Shown here piece by piece: positions 22,921 to 33,462 of a DNA stretch of 64,000 nt. The translations under genes were made by a program, and so were the position numbers. Under the pieces are notes generated by a model that saw nothing but the letters and a program-made list of their open reading frames with translations, did no database searches and had not been told where the DNA came from. How positions within the stretch are numbered: position 1 is the stretch's first letter; every line of letters begins with the position of its first letter. The stretch is from contig CM069589.1 in NCBI GenBank assembly GCA_035771175.1, forward strand, positions 27,856,201 through 27,920,200, read 5' to 3'. This stretch comes from Paratinospora sagittata (lineage: Eukaryota > Streptophyta > Magnoliopsida > Ranunculales > Menispermaceae).

Positions 22921-23541
22921 TGCATACACCGTACATAGATGTATATAATACTATGTTAGCCTCCCTTGTGCAATCAACCTGTATAAATCATTCTATCCAC
23001 AACAAAAATATCACATCATTGATATTATTTATCAAATCACCTAATATATTCTTTTTAGTCTCACAAAACTTTATGATAATAATTTAAGTCCAACACACTT
23101 ATTTATATCACAATACCACAGTCCCAAGTCCGCTCTATTACAACCACTATATCATTCCATCTCATACTCATAATATTTACAACATCCATATCTAAGTGAT
23201 ATCATATAACATAAGGTGTGATACAGACATATATATATATATATATATATAACCAAAACTCAAAATACTCTACTGGCTCAAACTTACACACACATACATC
23301 AAAGAAATGTGAAGAGTCTGCTACTCCTCTCTCGCTTACACACACAAAAATTAAAATTTGATTTGAAATATAACATGCATATCATCATCATGGCCTCTAA
23401 GATTACCTTGAAAGATAAGAATTCATCGAACAATTTCAAGAGTGTTATGTCTAGATTTTCAATCCAACCCTTCACCTAGCCTCATATTCCATTCTTAAAC
23501 ACATCATCACATAGTCAATCTCATAAAACCATTCATGAAAT
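22921..23541. other. AT-rich remnant, no gene seen
   Basis: Contains a perfect (AT)n microsatellite at ~23229-23251 and, on the minus strand, a faint gypsy LTR-like box (GTTTGAGCCAGTAG reversed at ~23272). It may be the rest of an old LTR split by the 21096 solo LTR. Nothing coding is supported. Confidence 0.4.
23229..23251. repeat. (AT)n microsatellite
   Basis: Uninterrupted AT dinucleotide run of about 22 bases. Confidence 0.95.
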
Positions 23542-23602
23542 TCATAAATATAGGTCCTTCCACACCAAGGGAGGGGGGTCATCTAAATTCTCCACTTTGT
23601 CC
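23542..23602 (-). pseudogene. Athila-like pol fragment, downstream piece
   Basis: On the minus strand this reads VDKVENLDDPPPLV and ends at a TGA (23542-23544). It continues the reading frame at 39318 onward; the frame was split by insertion of the 15.7-kb element, which duplicated CACAT. Confidence 0.75.
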
Positions 23603-23606
23603 ACAT

Positions 23607-25062
23607 TGTAATACCCTGTATTTTGACAAAAAAAAAAAAAATTCGTTTGGGCAGAAATGCCCGGACGTCTGGGCAGGCCTCCTAAACGTTCGGGCGCCCG
23701 CCCGAACGTTCAGGCACCAAAACCTCTATATAAACCAACCCTCCCCTCTTCATTTTTCACACCAAATTCACTCCAAATTGTGATTTTTCCTCCTCTTTTC
23801 ACTCATTCTGAGTTTTTACTCTTTTGAGACTCTCTGTTCAAGACTCTCGGTGCGATGCGACGAAGTTCTGTCTGGAAGAAAGCGCAAGATCTGAAAAGGA
23901 AGAAGTTCTTATCTGAAGGTGGGGAACGAAACATAGGTTTGCGTGTTTTATAACTTTTATTAAAGTTTACATTCAGTTATTATTATTTCTACTGTTCATT
24001 TACACTGCATTATGTCATATAATGTTTATACTGTTGCACTTATGCGTGTACACTTGGAATTCACGTATTATACTGTTATAATGCCGGATTTGTAGTCAAT
24101 CTGGCTCAACTAGACTTGGTCTTGTTCTCAGTAACTTTAAATAGTGAACGGGAGGCAGCGGGCTGCTCTAGGCGATTGGTATTTAAGCAGACCTTGTGTC
24201 TCACCTCTCAACTGGGGACTGATCTAGTTGGTCTTATTTAAAGCTATCAGCTTATACAAGTAATACTGAATGTCCTAACCTTGCACGTCGTGATACCAAC
24301 TCTGATAAGGATCACCAGACGTTGCCAAAGTCAGTCTAAATGTCAGGAAAGGACCAAACCAGTAGACTAGACCAGTTCATGCATTGACATCATACATATC
24401 ACCACCTAGGGACGTATATGGTTTATGACTCATAAAATAGTTAGGAGCATTGTTCGCTATTCATTATATTTCTCTGGAGAGGGACGTACAATGAGAACCC
24501 GGCTACTCCTGGGGAGGGACATCAGTATGTGAATCCAGAGCATCGTTCCGGAGGAGGGACGTACAATAGAACCTGGCTACGCTAGGGGAGAACGTCCGGA
24601 CGGACATTTGTGCATGAACTCAGGCGATGTACGTTCATCAAACCATTACGAGACGGTGTCATGCATACATACATATTGATTGATTATGATGCTCACATGT
24701 ATATTTTAGATATTTGATATTGCAGTATACTTTATTAATTGTTATACTCACGAACTATTTTACCCACTGAGCGCGTTAAGCTCACTCCATTATTATCTAA
24801 ATTTTCACAGAAAATTAGGGTTGACTGGGTGCAGGTTATGAAGCCCACATTTTGTATCCTTTGTGTTATTTATTGGGGATTTTGGGGAGTATGTTCCCTT
24901 GACCATTTTATGTACAAAAAAATTCTGAATTAAATGAAATCGGATTTATACTGTGTATTATATTTTCTACTGCGCGCTCTGTTGTTACCATTGTTATTAT
25001 TCCAAGCGCCCCCCGTCCGCGAGTGTACCTCCGGTTTAGGTGCTTCCGGGCAGGGTGTGACA
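23607..25062 (+). repeat. 5' LTR of the chromovirus
   Basis: TGTAATACCCTG...GGGTGTGACA. The U3 has a run of inverted CG motifs (GCCCGGACGTCTGGGC, CGAACGTTC, GGGCGCCCG) at ~23650-23715, immediately before TATA box CTATATAAAC (~23727). The box ACCCACTGAGCGCG...AAGCTCACTCC lies at ~24763. Short ORFs inside have no counterpart outside the LTRs and are not genes. Confidence 0.95.
23650..23740 (+). promoter_or_regulatory. LTR promoter: CG palindromes and TATA box
   Basis: Four overlapping inverted motifs built on CGAACGTTCG and GGGC/GCCC, then CTCTATATAAACC. The same arrangement is in the 3' LTR (37918-38000) and, on the minus strand, in the second copy (48270-48370). Distance from the last motif to TATA is under 20 bp. 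Confidence 0.7.
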
Positions 25063-25067
25063 TTTAA

Positions 25068-25080
25068 TGGTATCAGAGCG
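25068..25080 (+). other. Primer binding site, tRNA-Met type
   Basis: TGGTATCAGAGCG begins five bases after the LTR end. It matches the 3' end of initiator tRNA-Met used by chromoviruses and many plant LTR elements. Confidence 0.9.
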
Positions 25081-26041
25081 TACGGTCCACGGCTCTCCCA
25101 AGTCCACCAAATTAGGACAAGAAAAATGTCATTAGATATATATATCTTTAGAACTATATATATATATGAATTATATATAGTTAAGATTTGTATTAAATAT
25201 ATATCAAAGAAAACTATATAGTTTTATATAGTTTAGAAATATATATATATATAGTTATGATTAATGAAAACTATATATATTGTTATGATTAAATATATAT
25301 ATCTCTATATCTATGCATATAGGAGATATATATATACCATGTTGATAATGAAAAATTTTGAATGAAAATTTTTATTAGATATATATATCTCTAGAGTTAT
25401 ATATACATATGTCAATTATATATAGTTGAGATTTATATTAAATATATATCTAGAAAACTATATGATTTTTATATAGTTTGATTTAAATATATATATATAT
25501 ATAGTTATGATTTATGAAAACTATATATATTGTTATGATTAAATATATATATCTATATATCTATGCATATAGGAGATATATATATACCTTGTTACTAATG
25601 AAAAATTTTGGATGAAATTTTTTTTATTAGATATATATACCTCTAGAACTATATATATACGTCAATTATATATAGTTGAGATTTATATTAAATATATATC
25701 TAGAAAACTATATGATTTTTATATAGTTTGATTTAAATATATATATAGTTATGATTTATGAAAACTATATATATTGTTATGATTAAATATATATATATCT
25801 ATATATCTATGCATATAGGAGATATATACATACCTTGTTACTAATGAAAAATTTTGGATGAAAAATTTTATTAGATATATATACCTCTAGAGGACTTTTT
25901 ACATGATTACCCTTTAAAAAAAGAATAATTTCACAAATACCATCCCCTCACAAATAATGTCACATTTGCCACATTTCACTGTTCACTACACAGTCATCGC
26001 ACAGTCAGCGCGCCACGTTGGCGTCCAGGTGGAATTTTTTT

Positions 26042-26232
26042 AAGTGGAAGGGAAGGCGTCTTTTGAAAAGACGCCTTCCCTTCCACTTAAAAAAACTTTG
26101 TGCAAGGGAAGGCGTAAATTTTTTAAGGTGAAGGGAAGGCGTCTTTTGAAAAGACGCCTTCCCTTCAAAAATTTTCTTTTTACAAGTGCAAGGGAATGCG
26201 TCTTTTCAAAAGACGCCTTCCCTTCAAAATTT
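26042..26232. repeat. Palindrome array in the left arm (3 units)
   Basis: Three units each a perfect or near-perfect palindrome, GGGAAGGCGTC-TTTTGAAAA-GACGCCTTCCC, at ~26049-26085, 26128-26165 and 26190-26224, separated by AT-rich linkers. A half unit (AAGGGAAGGCGT) lies at ~26104. Open frames across it on both strands result from the symmetry and are not genes. Confidence 0.9.
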
Positions 26233-27046
26233 TTTTTTTTTAAAGTGAAAGGGAACCAGAGGAAGAAGAAGAAGAAGAAGAGAAAGAAGAAGAAGAGAAA
26301 TTTCAGGTGAGGCCTTAATGGATTGTATAATTTTGATTTTAATTTTCTTCCCCTGTTTTGATAGCTCGCGTAGTTCTGATGAGAATTCACATGGGTGTTA
26401 AATTCTGCTCGTTTTAAAGTGTTTCTTTTATCATTGAAAGTGCAAGTGTCCTTAGTACTCAAAACCTAGATCCCTCTTCTAAAGAGTTTAGGGTTTTTTT
26501 TTTTCTTGTTTGATTGATCTTATAAACTGCATTGTTCCTCTGAGAAAGCTCTTGGTCAAAGCCATTATGGTTCCTGCAATTCTAATTAAGTCTAAAAATA
26601 GGAATTGTAGGTATAGGAACTGAAACATAAAATTGCTTATTTTTGCTTAGATACTCCCAAGATCAGTGAGTTTTTCATCCTGTTAAACAGTTTTATTGCT
26701 GGAATTCAACTTAAACAATTTATTTAATAAGAATCTGACTGTTCTGCATCATTTTTACATTTTAAGAAAAGGAAACACTTAATTTTATAGAATTTAACAT
26801 GTTTAGGTGAATTTGTGAAAAAGAAGAAAGAAAAAAAAACTGATGGTTCAATGTTAACTCTCTTTTTTCCTTCTTGAATTACTTCATTTGTAGTTTAGTA
26901 TGATAAAGTTTAAGAGGTACCTGCTCCTGAATTTGAATACGTATCCAGTAATTACATATAATTAATTATCTTATACAAATCTTAACCAACTAAATCTTCC
27001 AAAAAATTGCAAGTAAAGAAAATGTCCATGCCCAAGAGGATAGATT

Positions 27047-27304
27047 GTGGTTCTTTGTTCAAAAGAAAGTAGACTAGGCTGGCATCCTGTATATTTCTTG
27101 CTACATATTTTCATAAGTTGTTTTTTTTTTTTTTCTATTGGAGAGCTTGAACATGTTGGTACAAATATCTTTGGGTTTCCACACACACAGCAAACAAATG
27201 ATAACATGGAAAGGTGGATAAATGGCAACACAAGAAAGCATATAATCAAGAATGAGATCATTTACAAGGAGTTAAAGAACAAACCCAAATTGGGAATAAA
27301 ATGA
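27047..27304 (+). other. Unidentified coding-like segment in the foldback arm
   Basis: After a T-rich tract and AG at ~27145 the frame reads ELEHVGTNIFGFPHTQQTN, then DNMERWINGNTRKHI, and ends with TGA at 27302. The mirror copy is at 28062-28247 on the minus strand. It looks like a captured exon with a polypyrimidine-AG acceptor, but I do not recognise the protein. A chance frame in transposon sequence is possible. Confidence 0.3.
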
Positions 27305-27533
27305 CAGAAAGTTTATGCTAAAGTGGTTTAACCATTTGAGACAAAGACCAAAAATAGTAAGAACAAAAGATAAAATGCAAGTTGAAGGTGCCAAAGAGCA
27401 ATAGTAAGCAAAATATGATATAGTTTGTAGTGAGCATAGGTAAGTTCAACTTAGCAGAAGTATGAACGTGAGATAGAGTGAAATGGTAAAACAAGATTCA
27501 TGCATTTGGCTTCAAATAGATGGAATAGAGCTC

Positions 27534-27832
27534 CTCAGTCCCTTCTTCAGAAGAACGCACGACCCTTCAAGATGTCTCAGTCGTGTTCTTCTGGTAAGCA
27601 AAAAAAAACCAACAATTCAGTTAAAGGGTGTTCAAGAATTGACAGTTTTGGATACTCTTCAAGAAATATTCCATGAGGTTGATATTTAAAATGTTGACAA
27701 TCCTTTTGAAGCCATGATACCAAAGGCCCTCCATTCATACAAACCATGAAGCATTTACAGCCACTTTTGTTTTTGGATAAGTTTGGGAAATTGTTATTGT
27801 TAGAGATAGAAAGACATCAGCATCAACATAGA
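27534..27832. other. Unpaired spacer of the foldback element
   Basis: The only part of the element not present twice. Contains exon-like sequence (ending CTTCTGGTAAGC, a splice-donor look, at ~27598) and a second open stretch (KGVQELTVLDTLQEIFHEVD, ~27624-27686). It may be captured host sequence; no donor recognised. Confidence 0.35.
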
Positions 27833-29137
27833 GAGCTCTATTCCATCTATTTGAAGCCAAATGCATGAATCTTGTTTTACCATTTCACTCTATCTCACGT
27901 TCATACTTCTGCTAAGTTGAACTTACCTATGCTCACTACAAACTATATCATATTTTGCTTACTATTGCTCTTTGGCACCTTCAACTTGCATTTTATCTTT
28001 TGTTCTTACTATTTTTGGTCTTTGTCTCAAATGGTTAAACCACTTTAGCATAAACTTTCTGTCATTTTATTCCCAATTTGGGTTTGTTCTTTAACTCCTT
28101 GTAAATGATCTCATTCTTGATTATATGCTTTCTTGTGTTGCCATTTATCCACCTTTCCATGTTATCATTTGTTTGCTGTGTGTGTGGAAACCCAAAGATA
28201 TTTGTACCAACATGTTCAAGCTCTCCAATAGAAAAAAAAAAAAACAACTTATGAAAATATGTAGCAAGAAATATACAGGATGCCAGCCTAGTCTACTTTC
28301 TTTTGAACAAAGAACCACAATCTATCCTCTTGGGCATGGACATTTTCTTTACTTGCAATTTTTTGGAAGATTTAGTTGGTTAAGATTTGTATAAGATAAT
28401 TAATTATATGTAATTACTGGATACGTATTCAAATTCAGGAGCAGGTACCTCTTAAACTTTATCATACTAAACTACAAATGAAGTAATTCAAGAAGGAAAA
28501 AAGAGAGTTAACATTGAACCATCAGTTTTTTTTTCTTTCTTCTTTTTCACAAATTCACCTAAACATGTTAAATTCTATAAAATTAAGTGTTTCCTTTTCT
28601 TAAAATGTAAAAATGATGCAGAACAGTCAGATTCTTATTAAATAAATTGTTTAAGTTGAATTCCAGCAATAAAACTGTTTAACAGGATGAAAAACTCACT
28701 GATCTTGGGAGTATCTAAGCAAAAATAAGCAATTTTATGTTTCAGTTCCTATACCTACAATTCCTATTTTTAGACTTAACTAGAATTGCAGGAACCATAA
28801 TGGCTTTGACCAAGAGCTTTCTCATAGGAACAATGCAGTTTATAAGATCAATCAAACAAGAAAAAAAAAACCCTAAACTCTTTAGAAGAGGGATCTAGGT
28901 TTTGAGTACTAAGGACACTTGCACTTTCAATGATAAAAGAAACACTTTAAAACGAGCAGAATTTAACACCCATGTGAATTCTCATCAGAACTACGCGAGC
29001 TATCAAAACAGGGGAAGAAAATTAAAATCAAAATTATACAATCCATTAAGGCCTCACCTGAAATTTCTCTTCTTCTTCTTTCTCTTCTTCTTCTTCTTCT
29101 TCTTCCTCTGGTTCCCTTTCACTTAAAAAAAAAAAAA

Positions 29138-29466
29138 ATTTGAATGGAAGGCGTCTTTTGAAAAGACGCCTTCCCTTCACGTTAAAAAAAAATGTCAAGG
29201 GAAGGCGTCTTTTCAAAAGACGCCTTCCCTTGCACTTGTAAAAAGAAAATTTTTGAAGGGAAGGCGTCTTTTGAAAAGACGCCTTCCCTTCAACTTTAAA
29301 AAAAAAATACCGAAGAGAAGGCGTCTTTTCAAAAGACGCCTTCTCTTCGGTAAAAAAAAAATAGCATTTGAAGGGAAGGCGTCTTTTGAAAAGACGCCTT
29401 CCCTTCACAATATTTTTTTTTTAAGTTGAAGGGAAGGCGTCTTTTGAAAAGACGCCTTCCCTTCAA
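29138..29466. repeat. Palindrome array in the right arm (6 units)
   Basis: Six units of the same palindrome as in the left arm, at about 29146, 29197, 29257, 29312, 29369 and 29430. One unit changed both sides of its stem (GAAGAGAAGG with CCTTCTCTTC), which keeps the pairing. Extra units account for most of the length difference between the arms. Confidence 0.9.
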
Positions 29467-30151
29467 TGGTAATAAATTCCACCTCTGCGCCGACGTGGCG
29501 CTTGTGTGGACAGCTGACTGTGCGCTGACTGTACAATGAACAGTAAAACAAGGCAAAAGTGACATTATTTTGTAGTGGATGGCATTTGTGAAATTATTCT
29601 TTTTGGGAAGGGTAATCATGTAAAAAACCCTACCTCTAGAACTATATATATATGTCAATTATATATAGTGAGATTTATATTAAATATATGTCTAGAAAAC
29701 TATATGATTTTTTTATGTAGTTTGTTTTAAATATACATATAGTCATGATTTATTAAAAACTATATGTATAGTTATGATTGAATATATATATCTATATGCC
29801 TTAGTATATATGAGATATATATATATATATATATGAATTATATATAGTTAAGATTTGTATTAAATATATATCCAAGAAAACTATATATGATTTTTATATA
29901 GTTTAATTTCAAATATATATATGGTTGATTTATGAAAATTATATATATAGTTATGATTAAATTTATATATCTATACATTCATATATGAATACGATATATA
30001 TTATATCATATCGCCGATAGAAAAATTTGGATTAAATGATGGCATAAACATTAAGAATAGAAAATATTATCCAACTGACAAGGCATATATCTTAAAAATG
30101 TTAGGAATATATTTTGTGTCTTTCACAAATTTATTTTCTTTTCAGCAAAGA

Positions 30152-31729
30152 ATGGCCTCAAGTGAAGGAACAACTTCGAGTAGTAGGGAACTAATTCCCA
30201 CTAAACTCAAGGAATTGTTCAAGAAGGAGGTTATGACTATGAGGAGCATCGACAATAGAGATCTCCGCCTCCGTTCGATCCTTCATGACAAACTCGCAAC
30301 TTTGGGGTGGTTGAACATAACAAAAGTTGAGGGCCACGTCTCTTGCAGCTTGGTGAGATCCTTCTACGAAGCCATGAATTGCGTAGAACTTCAAGAAGAG
30401 GAGGTCAGCCCTGTTTTGGAGACAACAGTCATGGGAATGAAAATTTCTATCAACATTAAGACTATTGCTCGACTTATGGAGATTCCGATTGAGGAGAGAA
30501 TTATTGATCCACATGAACCCCAGACAATTGCAGAAATCGCGGAGTCTAATGAACAATTGTTCAATTCCCTCACCAAAGATCCATACACTCAATCGACGTA
30601 CACCAACCTCTCAAACAATTATCTTAAGCCATCTCTTGCCGGCTTTGGAAAGACCGTATTCGACAACATCTTGCCAGAAAGGGGGGCTAGAGGCACTATG
30701 TCAAGGGCCCAACTTCTTGTGTTATATTGCATAGAGAAGGAAATAAAGGTCTCCCTACCACACATCATCATCCAACAAATGTTGAGAGTGATTCAAAACC
30801 CTTTAAGAAAGAAATTCCTCGGTTACGGAGTCTTGATCATGAGGATGCTATACGAAGCAAACATCAACACTTTTGATGGGACTTCGAGACAAATCATTGA
30901 GCCAGTTACAGTTCTATCTTCAAGATATATGTCCCGAGGGGAGGGGTAACTGACGAGGAAGTATTCGGCACGATGATAGGAAGTGCCGAGAGAATGAGAG
31001 ACGAGCATGGACGTTGCCTTCGAAAAAGTCGACGCAAAATTCCCGTCAGAGAAGCACCAAATAATGAGTCAAATCAGAATCCCACGTCAAACCCAGCCCC
31101 AAATACTGATCCAACTGATCATCTATTCACTGAGGAAGATTTATTTAACAACCTAAATCAACCTCAAAATAGACAAGGTACTCAAGCAAATCTACCTGCT
31201 TGGAACATGCCAACTCAGGGCAACACGTCGTACCAAAGGTTTCCAACACCTGAGGTACCATGCCAGCCATTCCCGCAATTTCCTGTAACCCAATAACAAC
31301 AGTATTGGGTGGCACCAAATTTTGGAGGGCAGAACATCCCAATGAGCCCACTATTCCAAAACTTTTTCCCTCAAATAAATCCAAATATCCAAGGGGTTCC
31401 AGTTAGGGGATCTCCGTACAATCAAAACAATTACTTTTCACCTATGAATCACCCGTACAACCAATACTTTTCCCCAATGCCTATGGCCTACCCTCCACCT
31501 ATGGGACAATCGAGTCATCAACCACCAATGGACCAATCGACTAACCTTTTTGAACGGTTAAATGAAATGGCATCCAATATGGCGGAAATGAGAGAGACTC
31601 AAAATATTATATTAACACATGCAAAACTCCGAAGTAAAGCGAGCAAACTCTCAACCTTTTGTTAGTAGTCATTCTCTACCTAGCAGGAGATCTAGAAGGA
31701 ACGATAGTAGGCAGGGAAATCAAAATTGA
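30152..31729 (+). pseudogene. Extra ORF upstream of gag (plant-transposon-protein-like)
   Basis: About 525 codons in three collinear frames. The ATG at 30152 follows a strong splice-acceptor-like TTTTCTTTTCAG by six bases, so the AT-rich leader may be an intron. The N-terminal ~265 residues (LVRSFYEAMNCVEL, TTVMGMKISINIKTIARLM, SRAQLLVLYCIEKEIKVSLP) resemble the putative plant transposon protein domain PF20167. A Pro/Asn/Gln-rich middle (~31080-31540) and a basic Ser/Arg tail (SLPSRRSRRNDSRQGNQN) ending at 31727-31729 follow. Lesions: frameshift at ~30945, TAA at ~31294, frameshift at ~31625. Standard Tekay/Del elements lack this ORF. The second copy is truncated before this point. Confidence 0.7.
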
Positions 31730-32510
31730 TTACTGGCATTGTAAACTTTTCTTTTATATATGAATGAAATGTTTTGTTTAAGATTATCTTTGGTGGGCTG
31801 ACTTACAACTATTCTTTCTTTTGTATCACTAACTTTGGAGTGGTAAGGGACACAACAAACTTGGAAGATACTAAATAAAATGTGGAAGTAAGAAAACCCA
31901 TGACCTTGTGTGAAAAGAAACATTTGGAGAAAGTTGCATTACTAACATTATCACTAAGTTTACACAGTATGGGACGAGTAAACTTGGAAGATACTATTGG
32001 TGAACTACTATTCAGCCGATGTTTTTAGAGACCGTGTTCATGCAACTTAACTTGGTTAACACCCTTATTACCAAAGTCATGTGGTATGGGACACATGAAC
32101 TTGGATAATAATCGAAAAGACTAAATAGTAAGAGTTTGAATGCATAAGATTGCGATAGAACGTTAGATCAGGATATTTACCGAGGTAAATCCTAGAATTT
32201 TTATGACTCGTATGGATTTTCAATGAAATATATATGTATGTTCACAAAAAAATTTGAACCAAATCATTTTAAATACTTGCAAGGTTTTATACTTATTATG
32301 TAAACATTCTAACCTTGTTTTTACATCATGGCCAAACATACGAGATGTATAAGATTCTTTGATTCCTCAACAAAAACCTTACACTATACTTAGAAAAATA
32401 GGTGATTTTAATATTGCAGTACTCTCGAAATTGTTGCTGAGCATACTATAACATTATACTTGGCTACAGTTCCTAAATCTTGGTTTTATTTTCTCCTTGC
32501 CAGTGAGAAA
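31730..32510 (+). other. Spacer between extra ORF and gag
   Basis: Non-coding and AT-rich. A loosely repeated phrase (TATGGGACGAGTAAACTTGG, then ATACTA) occurs near 31860, 31970 and 32085. The last ~215 bases (from ~32296) are conserved in the minus-strand copy up to 53910, so they belong to the element. Confidence 0.7.
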
Positions 32511-33462
32511 ATGCAAACCAGGAAGAGAGGAAGGCCACGTACTGTCCGTCCAGCAGTGGAGGCACCTCCTAAGATTCAGGAACCGCCGCCTCCGACGACA
32601 GCACGAGCTGCCTCCGACGGCAGCACGAGTTATACCCGATACTGCCACTACATCTGGGCAGGAAATACCACCACCACCGTCACCCTTTGCCATGCCTTCG
32701 AGCATGGAAACCTTTTTCGCCGGATTTATTGAGGCGATGAAAGTCACTGTTCAAACGACCGTTCGTGAGACCGTGGCCAGTCAGGTTGCCACTGTTCAGG
32801 CACCTGTAAGATTTGGATCGGGATCTCAAACCGATCAGATTACCAAGTACAAGAGGCTACAACCTCTTACTTTTGCTAGCACCATTGATGCTGATGAGGT
32901 GCAAAAGTGGTTGGATGAGTCAAAGAAGGCTCTTGATGCAATGAGAGTCGATGTGACTCGCAAAATTCCACTAGCGACCTACCAACTTGTTGGTGGGGCA
33001 AACACATGGTGGATAATAGTGAAAGAGGACCCAAGGGTCAACACAGCGGATATGACTTGGCAACAGTTCGAGTCAATATTTATTGATGAGTATTTTCCTG
33101 GAGCTGTGAAGAGGCAGAAGCATCAGGAATTCGCTAAGTTATACCAGGGCAGCATGACCGTCAGGGAATATGCTGGAAAGTTCAAAGAATTATCAGTCTA
33201 CTCTCTCTCCACCATCTCAACGGAGCAAGATAAGACTGAGAAATTTTATAATGGCTTTCGCCATGATATTCGACAAGCCTTGTCGATCTTGGATCTCAAG
33301 ATTTACAAGGAGGTTGTTGACAAAGCCATGAGCTTTGAACAAGAAAATATTATACAGGAGCAGAGAATGAATAAGGGAAAATGGTCTGCAACATTTTCCC
33401 AACAGGGCAACAAGAAGAAGCCCTACTACAATCAAAACTCAACCCTCCCAGCCCCTGTTTAG
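32511..33462 (+). pseudogene. Chromovirus gag
   Basis: Structural capsid protein. The start MQTRKRGRPRTVRP at 32511 is chosen because the second copy begins with the same peptide. The retrotransposon gag domain runs ~32720-33300 (FAGFIEAMKVTVQ, TWQQFESIFIDEYFPGAVKR, FYNGFRHDIRQALSILDL). The N-terminal 40 codons are out of frame with the rest because of a 22-bp tandem duplication (32588-32609 and 32610-32631). The frame ends with TAG at 33460 where the second copy has a sense codon, and coding continues into the zinc knuckle and protease in the same frame. Confidence 0.88.
32588..32631 (+). repeat. 22-bp tandem duplication that shifts the gag frame
   Basis: GCCTCCGACGACAGCACGAG plus CT, directly followed by GCCTCCGACGGCAGCACGAG plus TT. 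Because 22 is not a multiple of three, the ATG at 32511 is disconnected from the gag core. Confidence 0.85.

Larger units (their letters stand above)
25892..29630. mobile_element. MULE-like foldback transposon, 3.7 kb, 10-bp TSD
   Basis: Near-perfect inverted repeat: left arm ~25892-27533, right arm ~27833-29630, 299-bp spacer. Ends read GGACTTTTTACATGATTACC and, from the right, GGGTTTTTTACATGATTACC. TACCTCTAGA flanks both sides (25882-25891, 29631-29640). The uninterrupted unit at ~25627 shows the empty site. A 9-11-bp TSD with long TIRs is the mark of Mutator-like elements. No transposase ORF is seen, so it is non-autonomous. The arms differ mainly in the number of internal palindromes and a few bases, implying recent formation. 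Confidence 0.88.
25129..30010 (+). repeat. AT-rich tandem array, ~245-bp unit, split by a foldback element
   Basis: Units begin with TTAGATATATATA(T/C)CTCTAGA at ~25132, 25375, 25627 and 25872, so the period is about 243-252 bp. The fourth unit is interrupted by the 25892-29630 insertion and resumes at 29641. A further diverged unit ends near 30010 (GCCGATAGAAAAATTTGG). It lies in the untranslated leader of the chromovirus. Confidence 0.85.

Noticed and set aside
23535..23783. Open frame across the left end of the chromovirus
   Set aside because: It spans the insertion boundary and LTR U3, so it is a chance frame created by the insertion.
24739..25221. Short open frames in the chromovirus LTR (also 38986-39447)
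   Set aside because: Present in both LTRs only because the LTRs are duplicates; no codon structure, and they cross the LTR boundary box and PBS.
26040..26462. Open frames on both strands in 26040-26462 and 29046-29658
   Set aside because: They are produced by perfect palindromes and poly-A/T or GAA runs in the foldback arms; no protein family resemblance.
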